From Pyrocephalus nanus (Eukaryota; Chordata; Aves; Passeriformes; Tyrannidae): a stretch of DNA of 64,000 nt. This document shows, piece after piece, positions 1-13,110 of the stretch (position 1 is the stretch's first letter; every line of letters starts with the position of its first letter). Both the position numbers and the translations under genes were made by a program. Location of the stretch: assembly GCA_038380795.1 (NCBI GenBank), contig CM076267.1:36642232-36706231 (forward strand), given 5' to 3'. The notes under the pieces were generated by a model. That model saw only the letters and a list, made by a program, of their open reading frames with translations. It did no database searches and was not told the origin of the DNA.

Positions 1-355
1 CCACGTTGGCTGCAAGGGCTTCCACACCAATCTCTGTGTAATTCAACCTTCCTCTCCTTCAGGAGTACCTTCTCATAATGCTGTTCCTGAGGCAAACCCA
101 TGGAAAATAAAAACTTGGAGAACCTTGGAGAACCAGGGGTGCTTTCCAGCCTTGTGGAAAGCACTTTGAAACACATCCCCCTGTCTGCTCTGCCCCATAA
201 ATGCTTCCTTCTCCTCTTCCATCAAACAGAAGGTCCATGTTTCTGATAAGGGCACAGGGAGATCCCCAGAACCTCAGAAGGCTTAAAATACAATTTATCT
301 CCCTGAAATTACATTTAAGATCATCAGTTTCAACCACTGACCACTAAACATGTCC

Positions 356-480
356 CCAAGTGCCACATCCACACGTCTCTTCAGTCCCCCCAGGAATGGC
401 TCTGCTCTAGTGGGAGAGGTCCCTGCCCTGGGCAGGGAGTTGGAGCTGGATGAGCCTTAAGGTCCCTTCTCACCCCAAAC
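356..480. mobile_element. CR1 fragments, mixed orientation
   Basis: 'agtgccacatccacacgtctcttcagtcc' resembles an antisense CR1 piece and is joined to a sense 3' end with 'gagccttaaggtccctt'. Confidence 0.6.
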
Positions 481-1682
481 TAGCAGACAACACCTCTGGG
501 AAAACCCCCAAAACCATTTTTGCAAAAGGATTAATGGGAAAATAAGAGGAGCACGAGCCAAGTGATGTGTTTGTTATTCCCACCGGGCTTCCCTGGGGAA
601 GGACTGTCAGCAAGGAAACAGCACAGCTTACCTGAGTCCAGCAGCAACCTGAGTTTTCCAAAGAAAACCTTCATTTTGGGCACCTGGTGTGGGACACAAG
701 GAAAGAAAAACTCCTGCCTCCATAGAAAGGCAGCCCAGGTGAAAATTCCTGGGGCTTGCTTGTTTGAATGTGATATTCCTGCCTCTTCCACCGAAAGCTT
801 TCCCTGCCCTCCACAGGCTTGTCCTGTTACTCAGGCCGTGATTTTTTTTAAGGGTTTTATATTATTTTTTAAGGGATTTATAAAAATAAGATGAAATTCA
901 GGGGGGTTTTGTCCAATTTGAGCTCGAAAGGAAGCAAATTCAGGCTGTTTTTTTGGGGTGAAACCGAAGCACAAAGAAAAACCCCGAGAGGGAAACCAGG
1001 TAAGGGGGGGGGGAGGTTTTCCCCTGAACTCGCGTGACCCCAAACCACATAAACCCAACCCTGAACTCAGAGCTGAGCTCCAACCACATGCAATTAGCCC
1101 AATAAAGGAGATTTTATTTTTTTTTAATTTTGTTTTTTAAGGCCCTGCCAGCATTTTAAGTGGGAGCAAAGTTGCTTTGCCAGCGGATGTTGCCACTTCT
1201 GGAGTTTGGGGCCACGTCGGCTCGGAAAAGTTGCGTGTCGGGGCTGTCGGCGAAGGCAGGGACAAGGTTCCCTGGCAAGATGAAATGCATTAAAAAAAGC
1301 CTCACATGGTCTCTGATCCTGCTGTGCCAGGAAACGGGAAACCAGCTGAAACTGCCTCCAAAAAAAAAAAAAAATTCCAAGTAAGGCGGTGGTGGGACTG
1401 CTGGAACCCGGGAGGGCTGGAAAAGCAAAGGAAACCTGGGAATGTTGGCCCATGAATGAAGGCAGATTTGGGAGAGTCATTTTGTAATTAGTCCTGGTTG
1501 AAGGCACAGGGAAAAAAATATCCATGATTTAAATGTGCTTGTTTGTTGGTTTGTTTGTTTGCTGGAGTCCAAATGTTGATGGGGATGGTTTGGGGAGGGG
1601 GGAAGGAAGAAATGGGTCTAATTGATGGGCAGCTGCTGCTGCCCTGCACATCTGCAGCACAAACCGGGAGGACTCCACACAA

Positions 1683-1900
1683 CACAGGATCCCAGAGTGC
1701 TTTGGGTGGGAAAGGACCTTAAGGATCAGCCCATCCCACCCTCTGCCATGGGCAGGGACACCTCCCACTAGCCCAGGTTGCTCCAAGCCCTGTCCAACCT
1801 GGCCTTGGACACTTCCAGGGATGGGGCAGCCACAGCTTCTCTGGGAATTCCATCCCAGCCCCTCCCCACCCTCCCAGGGACAAATTCCTTCCCTGCACAG
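1683..1900 (-). mobile_element. CR1 LINE 3' fragment
   Basis: Antisense CR1 end: 'tgggaaaggaccttaagg', 'ccatgggcagggacacctcc', 'aggttgctccaagccctg', 'ttccagggatggggcagcc'. Confidence 0.9.
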
Positions 1901-4900
1901 GATCAGGTGGAAAAGGAAGGGAGAAACTACTTAAAGCCCTGAAATAACAGATACAACCCAAACCCTGAGACAAACAGAAGGAATTTCAGTTCCCTGGGAA
2001 GGACAGCAGATCCACTTGGTAAATATTGGACCTGTCCCCTCCCTGTGTCCCGCTGAACCACACTTGAGGAGCTCTGGGTGGGAAGGAACAGCCCTGGCTT
2101 TCCATCCATAGGGAAGCCATTCCCTCATCCCGTCCCCCCAGGCCCTCGCCCAGAGCCCCTCTCCATCACCAACACCAGGATGGCCCGCTCAGGGAAATGT
2201 CCCGCTGGCTCAGGAGCTGACAGGTTTTCCCAGCGGCCATCAGGGATTTGGGAACACACATTCCCTGACACCTCAGCCCTGGAAGTACCTCTGGAAATGC
2301 AGAAGAAGCCTGTGCTCCTCAAACCACGGCCTCGGGCTGGATCAGGCCGAGAGCTCCCCAGGTCCCGGCCGTGATGTCCCGGCCGTGATGTCTCGGCCGT
2401 GTCCAACGCCTTCCTCCCACCCTCCTGCCTCCTGCAAGAGCAGCCACCGCCCGAGGCTGTTCCTGCTTCCTGCTGGAAGCTGCCCCAGCCACGAACCAAC
2501 CCCGTGGGTGGGCACCGAAACCTCCAAGCCGAGGGTTCCTTCCTAGACGTGGGAGCGTCGCGCTCAGGGTGCCTCCAGACGGGGCAGCGCGGGGAGACTT
2601 GGCAGCTCGACTGCCCAGGCCTGCAGTGGTGACATCTTTGAGCAATTGACTCCGGTCCGGGATGGCTGAGAGGGTTTCTCCCATCCAGCGACCTCATCCC
2701 GGCCCCTGTGGATGAAACACTCAGGGAAGCCGTGCCCTCCTCCCACAGCCTGGCTTGGGGGGGGCCTTAAACTGCGGCCACGTGGGCTCAGCTCGGGAAT
2801 CAGGGACAACTTGCTGTGAGGAAGGACAGACAAGCACAGGGATTCGTTTCCTGGAGCCATGGCCACGCAAGCCCCTTCCTGAGGGATGGATTTGGGGCTC
2901 CTCGGGAGAAGAGCTGAAGGAGCCTCCTGGGATGGAAATGCCGACCACAGAAGCAGCTTCCCCCTCGTCTGTCCCTCCCCAGGGCGCAGGGAGGGACACC
3001 TCCCGTGGTGTCCCCAGAGCAGCAGCAGCGGGTGCTCCATTTCCAGCCCCTCCCGGTGATCCCAGTTGGAAAGATCCCGTTGAGGCCCGTTTTCTCAGGG
3101 ACATTCGACAACCCCCTCCTCGCAGACCACTGGCACGAGCTGGATTTATAGTGGGGCTTTATCTGTTGCCTGCAATTCTAATTTGTGGCTCAAGGGCCAT
3201 AAAACTCCCAGTTTTCCAGGCAGAGGGGGGAAAAAAAAGTGACGATTGACTGTTAGTGCTGCCGCTGGTTTTTTTCCACTCGAGCTGTTCCTTCTGCAGT
3301 TGTAACCAAATAGTGACCAAACACTGTCTAATGGCCAGGGCTGTTTATTCCTAACCGGGATGGATTTCCCATTTGTGATGCAAAAACCACAGGGTGTAAC
3401 TCCGAGGGCACAGAGAGGGTCCCCAGGAAAACTATTCCTGCCCGAAATCCATGAGAATTCAAGTGCCTTTGGCTGCTTTGGGAGCGATGGAGTTTGGAAA
3501 AGCACCTCCAGCCTGAGCTGCAAACCAGCCCTTTGTTCCCCAAAGTGAGCGTTCCTTAGGCCCTGCACAGATAAAGGGGTTTAATTCCCACTTAAAACCC
3601 CACTTTTCTTGGACAAGCTTCCATTGACCCTGGAAACTGGGGGGGGCTGAAAGGAGCCCCAGCAATATCACCAAAGCCAGGGCTGTGGCCACACAAGGAC
3701 AGGGCCTTGCTGAGCTCCACCTGCTGCAATCTGGGGGATGAGGAGCAAAACTCCCCTCCCCCCCGATCCAGGAGAAAACCTGGGAGCGTCTTAAAGCTTG
3801 AAAAATAAGTCACAAAGCTGCAGGGACCAGAGGGAAGGTGGAGGGAAACACAACAGCTCAGAAAGATGGGGTTTGCCAGGTTGGGGGGTTCCATATTCCC
3901 ACGAATCCTGAAAGCCTGAAAAGCATTGGCACGTTTCCCTTGGCACTGAGGGGGGGAAGAACCCAGGTTCTGGTGTGTTATTCAGCGCAGGTGAGATCAG
4001 GGATTTGGGCTTGGATTTCAGGGAAGGTTGCAGAGTAGTGGGAAGGTGCAGACAAAGGCTCAGGAGAAAAGAGCTGTGGAGTGGGATCAGATCCCGTCGC
4101 AGCTCCGTGGGAAGGACCCCATGGAAAGGACAACCTCAGCAGGGCTGTTAGGGAAGCTTTCTCACGAGGAACACCAAGGAGTGGAACTGAATGCACGAGG
4201 AGAGGGTGGGGCTCCTGGGCAGGAGGCTCAGGGCACATCCCTGGGAATAGGTTGGCCAGGGTGGAATGGACTGGGCAGAGGAACAGCGTCCAGCCCAGGC
4301 TCAGCTCAGGGGACCACAAAGCATTTTGGCAGGGAGAGCCTGGCTTGGATGGGCTTTTGGCTGCCTGGGATCCAAGGGGCAGAGCAGGGAAGCTTCCTTG
4401 CAGTCCAATTACCTCGGCAGGAATGTCAGAGATATTCCCATTGCCTGCGAAGCCGCGGGCCAAGTCTGCTGGTTGTTTGTGTCTGCGTGGGTTTTTTTTC
4501 TCGGAGAGCTTCTTGCTCTGCACCCCAGGGAACTGGCTGGATGCAAGCTCTGGCCTTCTCATGGAAGAAGAATTAACTCCTGGATCTTGGCAGCCTTGGG
4601 AAGAGAGCGGCTCCTGCTGAATCGCTGCCTGACACGAGTCCCACGAGACACTGGATCCTCAAAAGTCGGGCTCTGCATTCCCTCATCTGGCTAGAGACCC
4701 CAAAAACCCAGTCCTGTGGTTCTGTGCTGCTTCCAGCACTACCTGGGCACCTGCTGTGCCCACTGGGAACTCCACGAGTCCATGACCCACTGCTCCTCGG
4801 GACCTGCCGTGTTCACTGGGACCTCCAAGCGTCCGGGATCCACTGCTCTGTGACAGATTGGCAGGTGAACAGAGGAGGGAAGACCAGGAGTGAAAGGCCC

Positions 4901-5852
4901 AGCTCTGTCTCACCAGCAGAATAAAAACTGCCCAAGCCCAGTTTCTCCCGGCCTGAATCCATTAAACTCTTCCGGCACAAACTGGTTTTGCTTCTCCGGC
5001 GGCCGCCGTCGACTTGCAGGAAGGGAGGCTCTGACCCACCCTCTGGGCCACCACTCCTGTGAGTAAGAGCTGAAACACGGGGGCACTTCAACATCTGAGG
5101 TCATCTGGTTACAAATCCTCTCTCCCTGTTATTCCCACTGGGAACAAAGCAACGTCAGCTGTGGGGAAATGAACGGCCGGAATCTTAGACCTGCCTCGTC
5201 CCGGAATCCCACGCTCCCGTGGTGAATCACAGGCACCAGGCAGGGCACCTGCCCACTGTTTGGGAGTCTGGGCAGAGAGGGGGAACGGGAGGAGAAGGAA
5301 AACATTCCTGAATCAAGGGGAAAGGGTCTGGATGCTCCCAGGCTCGGAGGTCCCTGTGGGATCTGAGCCTGAGCCAGGCGGAGCTGCAGAGCTCGGTGCT
5401 CAATTCCCTGGATGCAGAGGGGGCAGAGAGGGAGCTTTAGGCACTGGGAAGGCAAAGTGCTCTGTGCACACCTGGAGTCACCCCCATAGGGATTGGGAAT
5501 CCCTTCCTGCAAGCACTGGTAGGAATGGGATGTAGGCTTGACCCTCAGTTGGCATCCCAGCTCCACGGGGTATCCCATACCTCCTGTTAAAGGGCCTCTG
5601 GAAGCTCCCAAGATCCATCTGACTTGTAATTGAACCTTCAAATGACATAGGAACTCTGCAATCTAATCTCCACGGTGTAGGAAGTGTTTTCCATGGAAGG
5701 CTACGTTCAGGATGACATCCCTGCCAGAGGCCTTGACTTAATCAGCTCCTGTAACACCCCCAGCCCTGTCCGAGCATCTGCCCCTGCCACAAGGACTGGG
5801 CACTTCAAAGCCAGGGGAAACGTTTTTCATCCCAGAGAAAACAATCAGGGAA

Positions 5853-6060
5853 TAACAGAATCTCCTGAGCTGGGAGGGATCCACAGGGATCACCCAGCCC
5901 AGCTCCTGGCCCTGCCCAGGACACCCCAACAATCCCACCCTGTCCAGATGCTCCTTGAGTGCCCACCACCCTGGGGAGGCTGTTCCAGTGCCCCACCACC
6001 CTCTGGGGAAGAACCTTTTCCTTATCTGGATGGGCACCACAGTTGGGAGCCTAAAAGCAT
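5853..6060 (-). mobile_element. CR1 LINE fragment, older subfamily
   Basis: 'gagctgggagggatccacag', 'atcacccagcccagctcctg', 'tccagatgctccttgagtgc' and 'ttccagtgccccaccaccct' are typical of an older antisense CR1. Confidence 0.88.
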
Positions 6061-6692
6061 CGATCCCGTGGGGAATCTCAGCCCAGGTTTCCCTGTGCTG
6101 GTTCAGGGTGGAATGATGCATATCCACCCTGTTTCCATGGCTCCTGCTGGGAAACACAAACCTGCAGCAGTCCCCAGCAGCTCCTCTCAGTGTTACAGAA
6201 GTCTGAGAGCACAAATAACCTCCAACTGGCCTGGGTTTTTTGTCTTTGGACAGCACAAAAATATGGGATTTATGTTTACCTGCACCTCTTGGCCTCTCTG
6301 GATGCACAGCCACATCCAGAGAGGGAAGAAGGTTCCCAGCAATGGGAACAATAAAACTTCCTGGCCTTGTTTGCCTTGGCACAGGAGCTTTTTTGCTGAC
6401 ATCTCTGCATCCTTCACGGGCTACGAGGCACGAAATATTTGGGGTTATCACTGAGCTGAGAGTTTATGGATCCAACCCAAAGTTCACTGAACACCCAGCA
6501 AGAACAACTCCCAGCAAGAGGGACCAGACACTGGCTCGGGCTGCTGGGCTCAAAATAGCTCCCATCTGCCAGATTGCACAGATTTGGGGCTGTTTGAGCG
6601 AGGGGTCACTCGGACAGACACCGTGGGGGGGTGGCACGAAGGTCATGGAGATGCTGCAGGGGCAGCCTTTGGGCACAGGAGAGAGCACAGAT

Positions 6693-6830
6693 GGAATCAT
6701 GGAATAACTTAGGTTGGAAAAGACCTGTGAGATCATGGAGTGCAGCCCAGCACTGCCCAGTCCAACAGGTCCCAGACAACTCCCCTCCAAGCTGGTCACC
6801 AGCTGGGGCAAAGAACCTCTGCTCAGGTGC
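6693..6830 (-). mobile_element. CR1 LINE fragment
   Basis: Starts 'atcatggaataacttagg' with 'ttggaaaagacctgtgagat'; abuts a sense CR1, forming a head-to-head pair. Confidence 0.88.
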
Positions 6831-6990
6831 CCAGAGAAGCTGTGGCTGCCCTGGGAGTGTCCAAGGCCAGGTTGGACGGGGCTTGGAGCAACCTAGGCTG
6901 GTGGAAGGTGTCCCTGCCCATGGCAGGGGGTGGCACTGGGTCATCTTTAAGGTCCCTTCCCACCCAAACAGGTCTGGGATTCTGGGATGC
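6831..6990 (+). mobile_element. CR1 LINE 3' fragment
   Basis: Sense end: 'aaggccaggttggacggggc', 'ggtgtccctgcccatggca', 'aaggtcccttcccaccca'. Confidence 0.9.
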
Positions 6991-7198
6991 TTCAGCTTTA
7001 AGGAAGTTTGTACTGATGGAGAGGGAAGATAGGACAGCTGGAAGCTTCTGCTTTCCTGGGTAGTACTTCTAGGATTTATTGGCTGCTTTGAGGTGGGTAA
7101 AGACTTGAACACCTTCAAGCAACAGAAAGTCTCACAACATATTTATTGTAAAGCCAAATTCTTTTCCAGCTCAAGAAGTACCTGAGGGTGACAAATGC

Positions 7199-7410
7199 CA
7201 CGAGCAGGGACACCTCCCACTAGCCCAGGTTGCTCCAACCTGGCCTTGAAGACACTTCCAGGGATGGGGCAGCCACAGCTTCTCTGGGAATTCCATCCCT
7301 GCCCCTCCCCACCTTCCCAGGGAAGAATTCCTTCCCAACATCCCACCTAACCCTGCCCTCTGGCAGTAGGAAGCCATTCCCTGTGTCCTGTCCCTCCAGG
7401 CCTTTGTGAA
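7199..7410 (-). mobile_element. CR1 LINE 3' fragment
   Basis: Antisense, extending further 5' than most ('attccctgtgtcctgtccct'). Confidence 0.9.
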
Positions 7411-8071
7411 AAGTCCTTGTAGGAAGAGATGATCAAATGGATCAAACCTCCACCAGCTGCTCCCACACCGATACAAAAATGCTCCACAGCCCAAACTTTC
7501 CAAAATAAAGACCTTTTTGGTAAAAAAACTGCCTTCTGTGGGAATTAAAACAAAGGATGCCCCTATTAATACATTCCAACTGCAAACAAAAGCCAGGCTC
7601 AGAAAGGCTGGGAACACCCACAAAACAATCCCCCCACTCCCAAACCTTCCGTGCCTCCAAGGGGCACCGTGAGCTCCCAGCGCTCCCGACACCACTACGG
7701 GGGGCTTAAGTGCACTCAGGGCTCTTAAAACCAGTTCTTAATTTAACTTCCAGTTTCTGCAGGCATTTTACCAGCCTTCCACTCTCATTTTCTCTGAGGA
7801 AAAGCAGCCCCTGGCTTGGAAAGACGTTCAAATAAAGGGATGTCACCAAATTATTCAAATTAAAGGCAAGTGCTGAGTTGGCCGAGCTGGAACTCGGGGC
7901 TGGGAAGCAGCTGCCAAAACTCCCTCGGCAGCCTGCAGGGGACTGCAAGGATCACCTCAGCCTGGGATGTCTGGAAAACTCATGGAAAGCCTGGGGGGGT
8001 GAATGAAGCCATTAATCGGGGACAGTGGTGTCCCACTCCATCTTATCCATCTCCCCGACTCGGGTCAAGGA

Positions 8072-8200
8072 ATGCCAGGATGGTTTGGGTGGGAAGAGAC
8101 CTCAAGGACCATCTTAAGGACCTTAAGGGCATCTTAAAGACCTTAAGGACCCCCTGCCATGGGACACCTTCCACTAGTCCAGGTTGCTCTGAGCCCTTTA
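8072..8200 (-). mobile_element. CR1 fragment with internal repeat
   Basis: Antisense CR1 start, then 'accttaaggacc' repeated several times before 'ccactagtccaggttgctct'. Confidence 0.8.
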
Positions 8201-8544
8201 CTACGTGGTTGGGATTTCCCAGGACCTTTTTAGGATGAAGATGTGGTGGCACATGTGGATTCCTGGCCAGGCACAGCCAGGCCAGAGGGTTTTCTGCTGG
8301 GAAGAGCTGTCATTCCCCTCACAAACACCAGATGCTGGGAAAACAAAGAGCCCTTTCCTGTAAACAACAGCACATTTCGTTTGGCTCAAGAGCAGCAGCA
8401 ACAAAACACCCCCTCCCCCCAAAAAAAAAAAAAAAAGTGGGAAAAGGTGGAAAATGGAACAAGGGGGGGAAGTGCTGGATGCAGAGGGAAATGGAGGCAG
8501 GAGAATGACTCCCCAGTGCGACTGTGGGCTCGGGGGCTGCAGAT

Positions 8545-8690
8545 TAGGGTTGGAAAGGACCTTAAACACCACCCAGTGCCACCCCCTGCCATGGGCAGGG
8601 ACACCTCCCACCAGCCCAGGTTGCTCCAAGCCCCATCCAACCTGGCCTGGGACACTTCCAGGGATGGGGCAGCCACAACCTCTTCCTTCT
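8545..8690 (-). mobile_element. CR1 LINE 3' fragment
   Basis: Antisense; 'ggaaaggaccttaaacacca' to 'gggatggggcagccacaac'. Followed by a TTC/CTT-rich stretch to about 8755. Confidence 0.9.
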
Positions 8691-9988
8691 TCTTTTTCTT
8701 CCACAGCCTTTTCCTTCTTTTTTCCACCTCCACAACCTTTCTCCTTCTTCTTCCAGGGACCAAAGACCTCCTCTGGGAGGGAAGACACAAAGGAGCTGAT
8801 GGGGAATGCCAACAAGTTAAATCAGGAGGGGCTTGCCCAGCAGTGGGAATAACGGATCCTACAGGAATTCCTTGGACACTGCCTGAGATTTGGTGGGTTC
8901 TCAAAGCCCAGAGCAAATATCTGAGCACCACATGGTGCAAGAAGAGATCTTTTGTCTTCCTTAAAGGTTCCTGAGCGTGATAAGAAGGAAAATGCCGCAA
9001 TGACAGGCTCAGAGGGGAGTCTGTCACAGCTGGAATTCACGGAGAGGCGACCAGAATTCCCAGCTCCTCCGCCCTGGAGGGACAGTTGAGGGAAACAGGT
9101 GGATTACCTGCGATTCCTTTCAACAATTCCACGTTGCTTGTGCTGGGATGGGCATCTCAGACACACAGGCTCTCTCAGCTGAGGAGAAACCCCCAGAGAT
9201 GCACCAGGAGGTACCACATTTGGGGGGCCATGGAGGGAGATGCCCAGAGAGCCAGGAGGGTCCTGCTCCATGTCAGAGGAATTTCAAGGCTGGAGTTGGG
9301 AAAATTTAAGATTAGGGCTCGTTTGGCTTTGTTTGTCAGCACTGGAATTCCAAAACCATTGGATGGGTTTTTTTCTTCCAGTTGGGGAGAAACTCTGGTT
9401 TTGCCATCAGAGAGAAGGCTGGCACCGGAGCAGACGAGCACTTCCCAAATGGGAAAAGCAGGAGTCCTGAAAAAAGGGACTGTACCCTGGACTGGAGGCA
9501 CTTACAGGGACTAAATCCACCTGCTGACCCTTGGGAAGAACAAAGCAACCAGCAGGAGCTCCTGCAGCTGAAGCTCGGAGGGAGTTCTCCCGTGAAAATG
9601 CTGCAAAAATGAAAGCTAAGTTATAAAAATCCAAACATTTTGAGGAATTCCACGTGTTTTCATGCCGGGACACACAGAGGAGCTGCATTTCCAGAGCTCC
9701 CAAGGAGGCAGGAGCAGGAATGAGAGGTCTGTTTGGAGGGAGCAGGTGGAAAGTTTTCAGGCTCTCCTGAAAAACCGGGGAAAAAAAAAATCAGGATCTC
9801 CCGGGGTGGCAAGGCAGGAGCTGGCACCGCAGCATTCCCGGTTCTCCGGCCCCCTCCAGTGGCTACAGAACACGGAGAGGAGGCAGCCACAGCCTCCACA
9901 GCCGGCAGGATCCAGGCTTTCCCAAATCCAGAGCCATCTCCTGAAGCAAAGAATTAGGCACCAAGCCAAGCTCTTGCACCGGAATATC

Positions 9989-9994
9989 TTTATT
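9989..9994 (-). promoter_or_regulatory. ASB1: Candidate poly(A) signal for ASB1
   Basis: Minus-strand AATAAA in the context CCCAATAAAGATATTCC, about 3 kb past the ASB1 stop. Other minus-strand AATAAA hexamers lie at 10649-10654 and about 7140-7145. Sequence alone cannot say which is used. Confidence 0.3.
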
Positions 9995-11189
9995 GGGCTC
10001 CACGTGGATACAGAACCACCACAGGGATGATTTTTTTTTTTTTTTCCCCCACTGAGAAAAGCCAACAAACCACTGATTGGCACCTCTGGAAGTGGGATTC
10101 TGTCCCCTCTGTTCCCTCCTGGTGTTTTCCTCCCTGGAAGAAGAAAAGCTAAAAAGGTGCTGCACCTTTTGGGGGGTTAAAAGGGCTTTAATATTTGACT
10201 TTGGGGATTGAACGACATGAAGGAAACCCCCCCAAAAAAAACCCACCCAAAACAACCCAAAAATTGCTTCAACTCAACAGATGCTCTTCCTCCACCTTTT
10301 GGAAAATTCCCATAGAGCAGGGAATCTTTGGGTCCCAGCATTCCATGGCCTTGAATTTTTTTCCCTGAGCCACAAAGACAAGAGGAAAGCCCACAGGGAA
10401 AAAAAAGGCTGCTTTGGATCTGCTTGGCTTATCCCAGATCTGCTTTGGCTCTGTTTATGTGGTGTGAAAATACATAAATGCCTAAAATATTATTAGAATA
10501 TACCTGAATATTATTAGAATACAACTAATATTTAGATCAGATTGCCTAAATATTATTTGGATTTTATATTGGAAGACTCTCGTTTCCTGGGTTTAGAAGG
10601 ACAGGGACAGCCAGAGAATGGACACTGAGGCCCAATCATTATCATTAATTTATTTTTTCAGATTCATTATTATCTCTCTACAAGGAAAATTCCAGCTCTC
10701 CTGTGTGTAAAACCACTTGGCAAAGCTGGGTTTAAGTAGCAACCAGTGTCCAAAGGGATAAGAGAAGTCTGGCACTTACAGCTTAATACTGAGTTGTCCC
10801 TAAGCTGGACCCCTTTGAAGCCAAAAGAAAGACCATCCAGGTTGACCAGACCTTTCCCAGGGCACATTCCCTCAGGGAAGATGGAAGCTGGACGGATGAT
10901 CCAGGAAAAACGTGTCCTGCACTTCCAAGCTCTGATTCTGCACTTGGCCAAGGGATTGATGAACTCCAGGCTTGGGCTGGGAGAGGCATCCTTTGACCTG
11001 CACAGATCCATGGTCAGGGGGATCCTTGGGATGGAATCCAGAATTAATATTGTGACAGGCTGAGCTTTAATTACCCTGGAGTTACATCAGGCAGCAAATT
11101 AACCAAATCCTCCCCATTTCCTGGGGGGAATTCCCACTGGGGCACTGCACCAGAGCTCGTTCCAGGTGGAAGGAGCACCTAGAGGGTGG

Positions 11190-11345
11190 TTGGGCCCTGG
11201 AAGAGCCTCCCCAGGTTTGGTCAGAGCACCAAGAGCTTGGAGAACGCTCCCAGGGACTGGGTGGGATTGCTGGGGTGCCCCGAGCAGGGCCAGGAGCTGC
11301 CTGGATGGTCCTTGTGGATCCAGCTCCAGAGATTCTGTGATTCCC
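11190..11345 (+). mobile_element. CR1 LINE fragment, older subfamily
   Basis: 'gattgctggggtgccccgag', 'cagggccaggagctgcctgg', ending 'gagattctgtgattcc', sense orientation. Confidence 0.8.
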
Positions 11346-11929
11346 TCTGCCCACACCTTCACCCAGGAGCCCCCTGTTTGCACAGCAACTAAAAATCCAG
11401 GGGGAAAAGCCACCCCAAAAAAAGCCCCTTCCGTGGCTTTGCCCCAACCCAACCCACCCCAATTCCCGCCCCTCTGCTCCGGAGCTCCTGGAGCACGTCC
11501 ATCCCGTGCTCCTGCAAAACATTAGGGATCCCCCAGCAAGGTGCCAAGAGGCTTTTACAACCTGTTTGCATCTCCCAGGCATGTTAACACCTCCATAAAG
11601 CCAGCACACGACTCGCAGGCACCGGGAAAACCGAAACCAGCTGCTCGCCTGGAGCAGGGACGGGGAAAAGCTGCTGCCTCCTCACCTGCTCACAGCTCCA
11701 CATCCACCCCATCCCACCCAGGCAGGGCTCAGGAACGTCCTCTGCTTTTGCCACCTCAAGCTAAAATCAGGAGGGAAGGGGCCAGCTGGATTTTCCAGGC
11801 CATGGAACTGATTGGGATTTTCCTGCCCTCCATTTATCCTGCCCTTGGGATTGGGTTTTTCCTGCCCTCCATTTATCTGTGGCTCTGGGTAAAGAACATT
11901 TGTCAAGGCCTGTGGGGTAAATCCACAGG

Positions 11930-12050
11930 GATGGGGCTTGGAACAACCTGGGCTAGTGGAAGGTGTCCCTGCCCATGGCAGGGGGTTGGAATGAGAAGAG
12001 CTTTTTAAGATTCCTTCCAATCCAAACCAGTCTGGGATTTGATGATCTTT
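11930..12050 (+). mobile_element. CR1 LINE 3' fragment
   Basis: Sense end from 'gatggggcttggaacaacct' to 'tccaaaccagtctgggattt'. Confidence 0.9.
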
Positions 12051-12976
12051 AAAGCCCCATCTGGAAAAACCCCCTTTGCCCACTGGATGAGCACGGGAAG
12101 AACGTCTGGCAGAGTAAAACTGTCCAAAAAAACTTCTAATACAGAAAGAACCTGAAGCAGTGAAGTAAAAGCAAGTACCAATTATCACCTGAGCTTCTTC
12201 CCAAGATCCCGAGGGACCATCACCTCTGCCCTCCTGATGCTGGGATTTTGACAGGGATTCCTCTACACTGACCCTGAGCCTTTAAGGAGCCGACCCTGAG
12301 ATCCTGAGGAAAGGCTGCTGGCTCCCTGGAGAAGGCACTTTCCTGGGAGCCCATGGCATGAAGAGGCACTAGGAATCAAAGGAGTCCAGGCACAGAATCT
12401 CCCAGTTGGAGTCTCCCACCTCAAGCCCAAAAGCCCTTTCTTCTCCCTTTTCCACGAGCAAACCAGAGCTGGAAAGTGGATCTGGGAGGGGTTTCCCTGA
12501 CCATGCCATGGGATCCGGAGTCAAAGGGAAGTGGCAACTGCTGGTTTTCTGTGCCACCAGAAGAGGACAGAGGGAAACACCCCCAATTTTACTCACAAAC
12601 TTCCCACAGGAGGAAAAGGCCAAGTGCCGGTGCCAGAGAGAGACTTCCCGGTATCCTGCAGGGAGAGGAAAGGCTCCAGCAGGGAGAGCCAGGAGTGTGG
12701 TACAGGGGAGTGACAGAGTTACACTTGTGCCAGCAGCTCCGGGATATACTGTATTTACTCAGCAACACCCACACACCTCGCTCAGCCTCATTCCCAGCAA
12801 ATCCCCGGGGGAAATGCGAGGGACACACAGAACCACCACCCCTGAAATCCGGAAGGGCAGGAAAAAATCCCCAGAGCGGGGAATGACGCACACTCCATGG
12901 GGAAAGGCTTGGGATCGGCACCCGGCTTCGGCAAACCGACCAAACCAAAGCATCCAGGGAAGCAGCCGACTGTCCT

Positions 12977-13110
12977 TTAGGTGTGTTCGTGGAGCAGGAA
13001 TTGTTTGATGGGGTCTGGGACGGGCAGGATGTGGATGAGGTCCAGGCGGGATTTGCCGAGGGTTCTCCGGATGGCGATGCGGCACAGGGACAGGAGGCTG
13101 CGGGGCCGGC
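12977..13110 (-). CDS. ASB1: ASB1 exon 5 (SOCS box, stop)
   Basis: Acceptor CTTGCAG, phase 1 in; encodes RPRSLLSLCRIAIRRTLGK and LPVPDPIKQFLLHEHT, stop TAA at 12977-12979. This is the whole elongin/CUL5 binding SOCS box. The acceptor just upstream is the last of five copies in a 35-36 bp tandem repeat. Confidence 0.95.

Larger units (their letters stand above)
1..12976. other. 3' flank of ASB1, no further gene recognised
   Basis: Both strands were read for domains, splice-bounded exons and conserved peptides and none was found. The stretch contains CR1 pieces listed separately, a short GC-rich block near 2330-2700 with three tandem copies of a 'cccggccgtgatgt' unit at about 2366-2402, several A or T runs (for example 10027-10046), and a direct repeat of 'ttcctgccctccatttat' at about 11820-11880. 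Part of the higher-coordinate end is expected to be ASB1 3' UTR. Confidence 0.6.

Noticed and set aside
2125..2697. 190-codon open frame on the minus strand
   Set aside because: No recognised domain, no splice or homologue support, GC-rich local composition makes long open frames likely, and overlapping frames on both strands are equally open.
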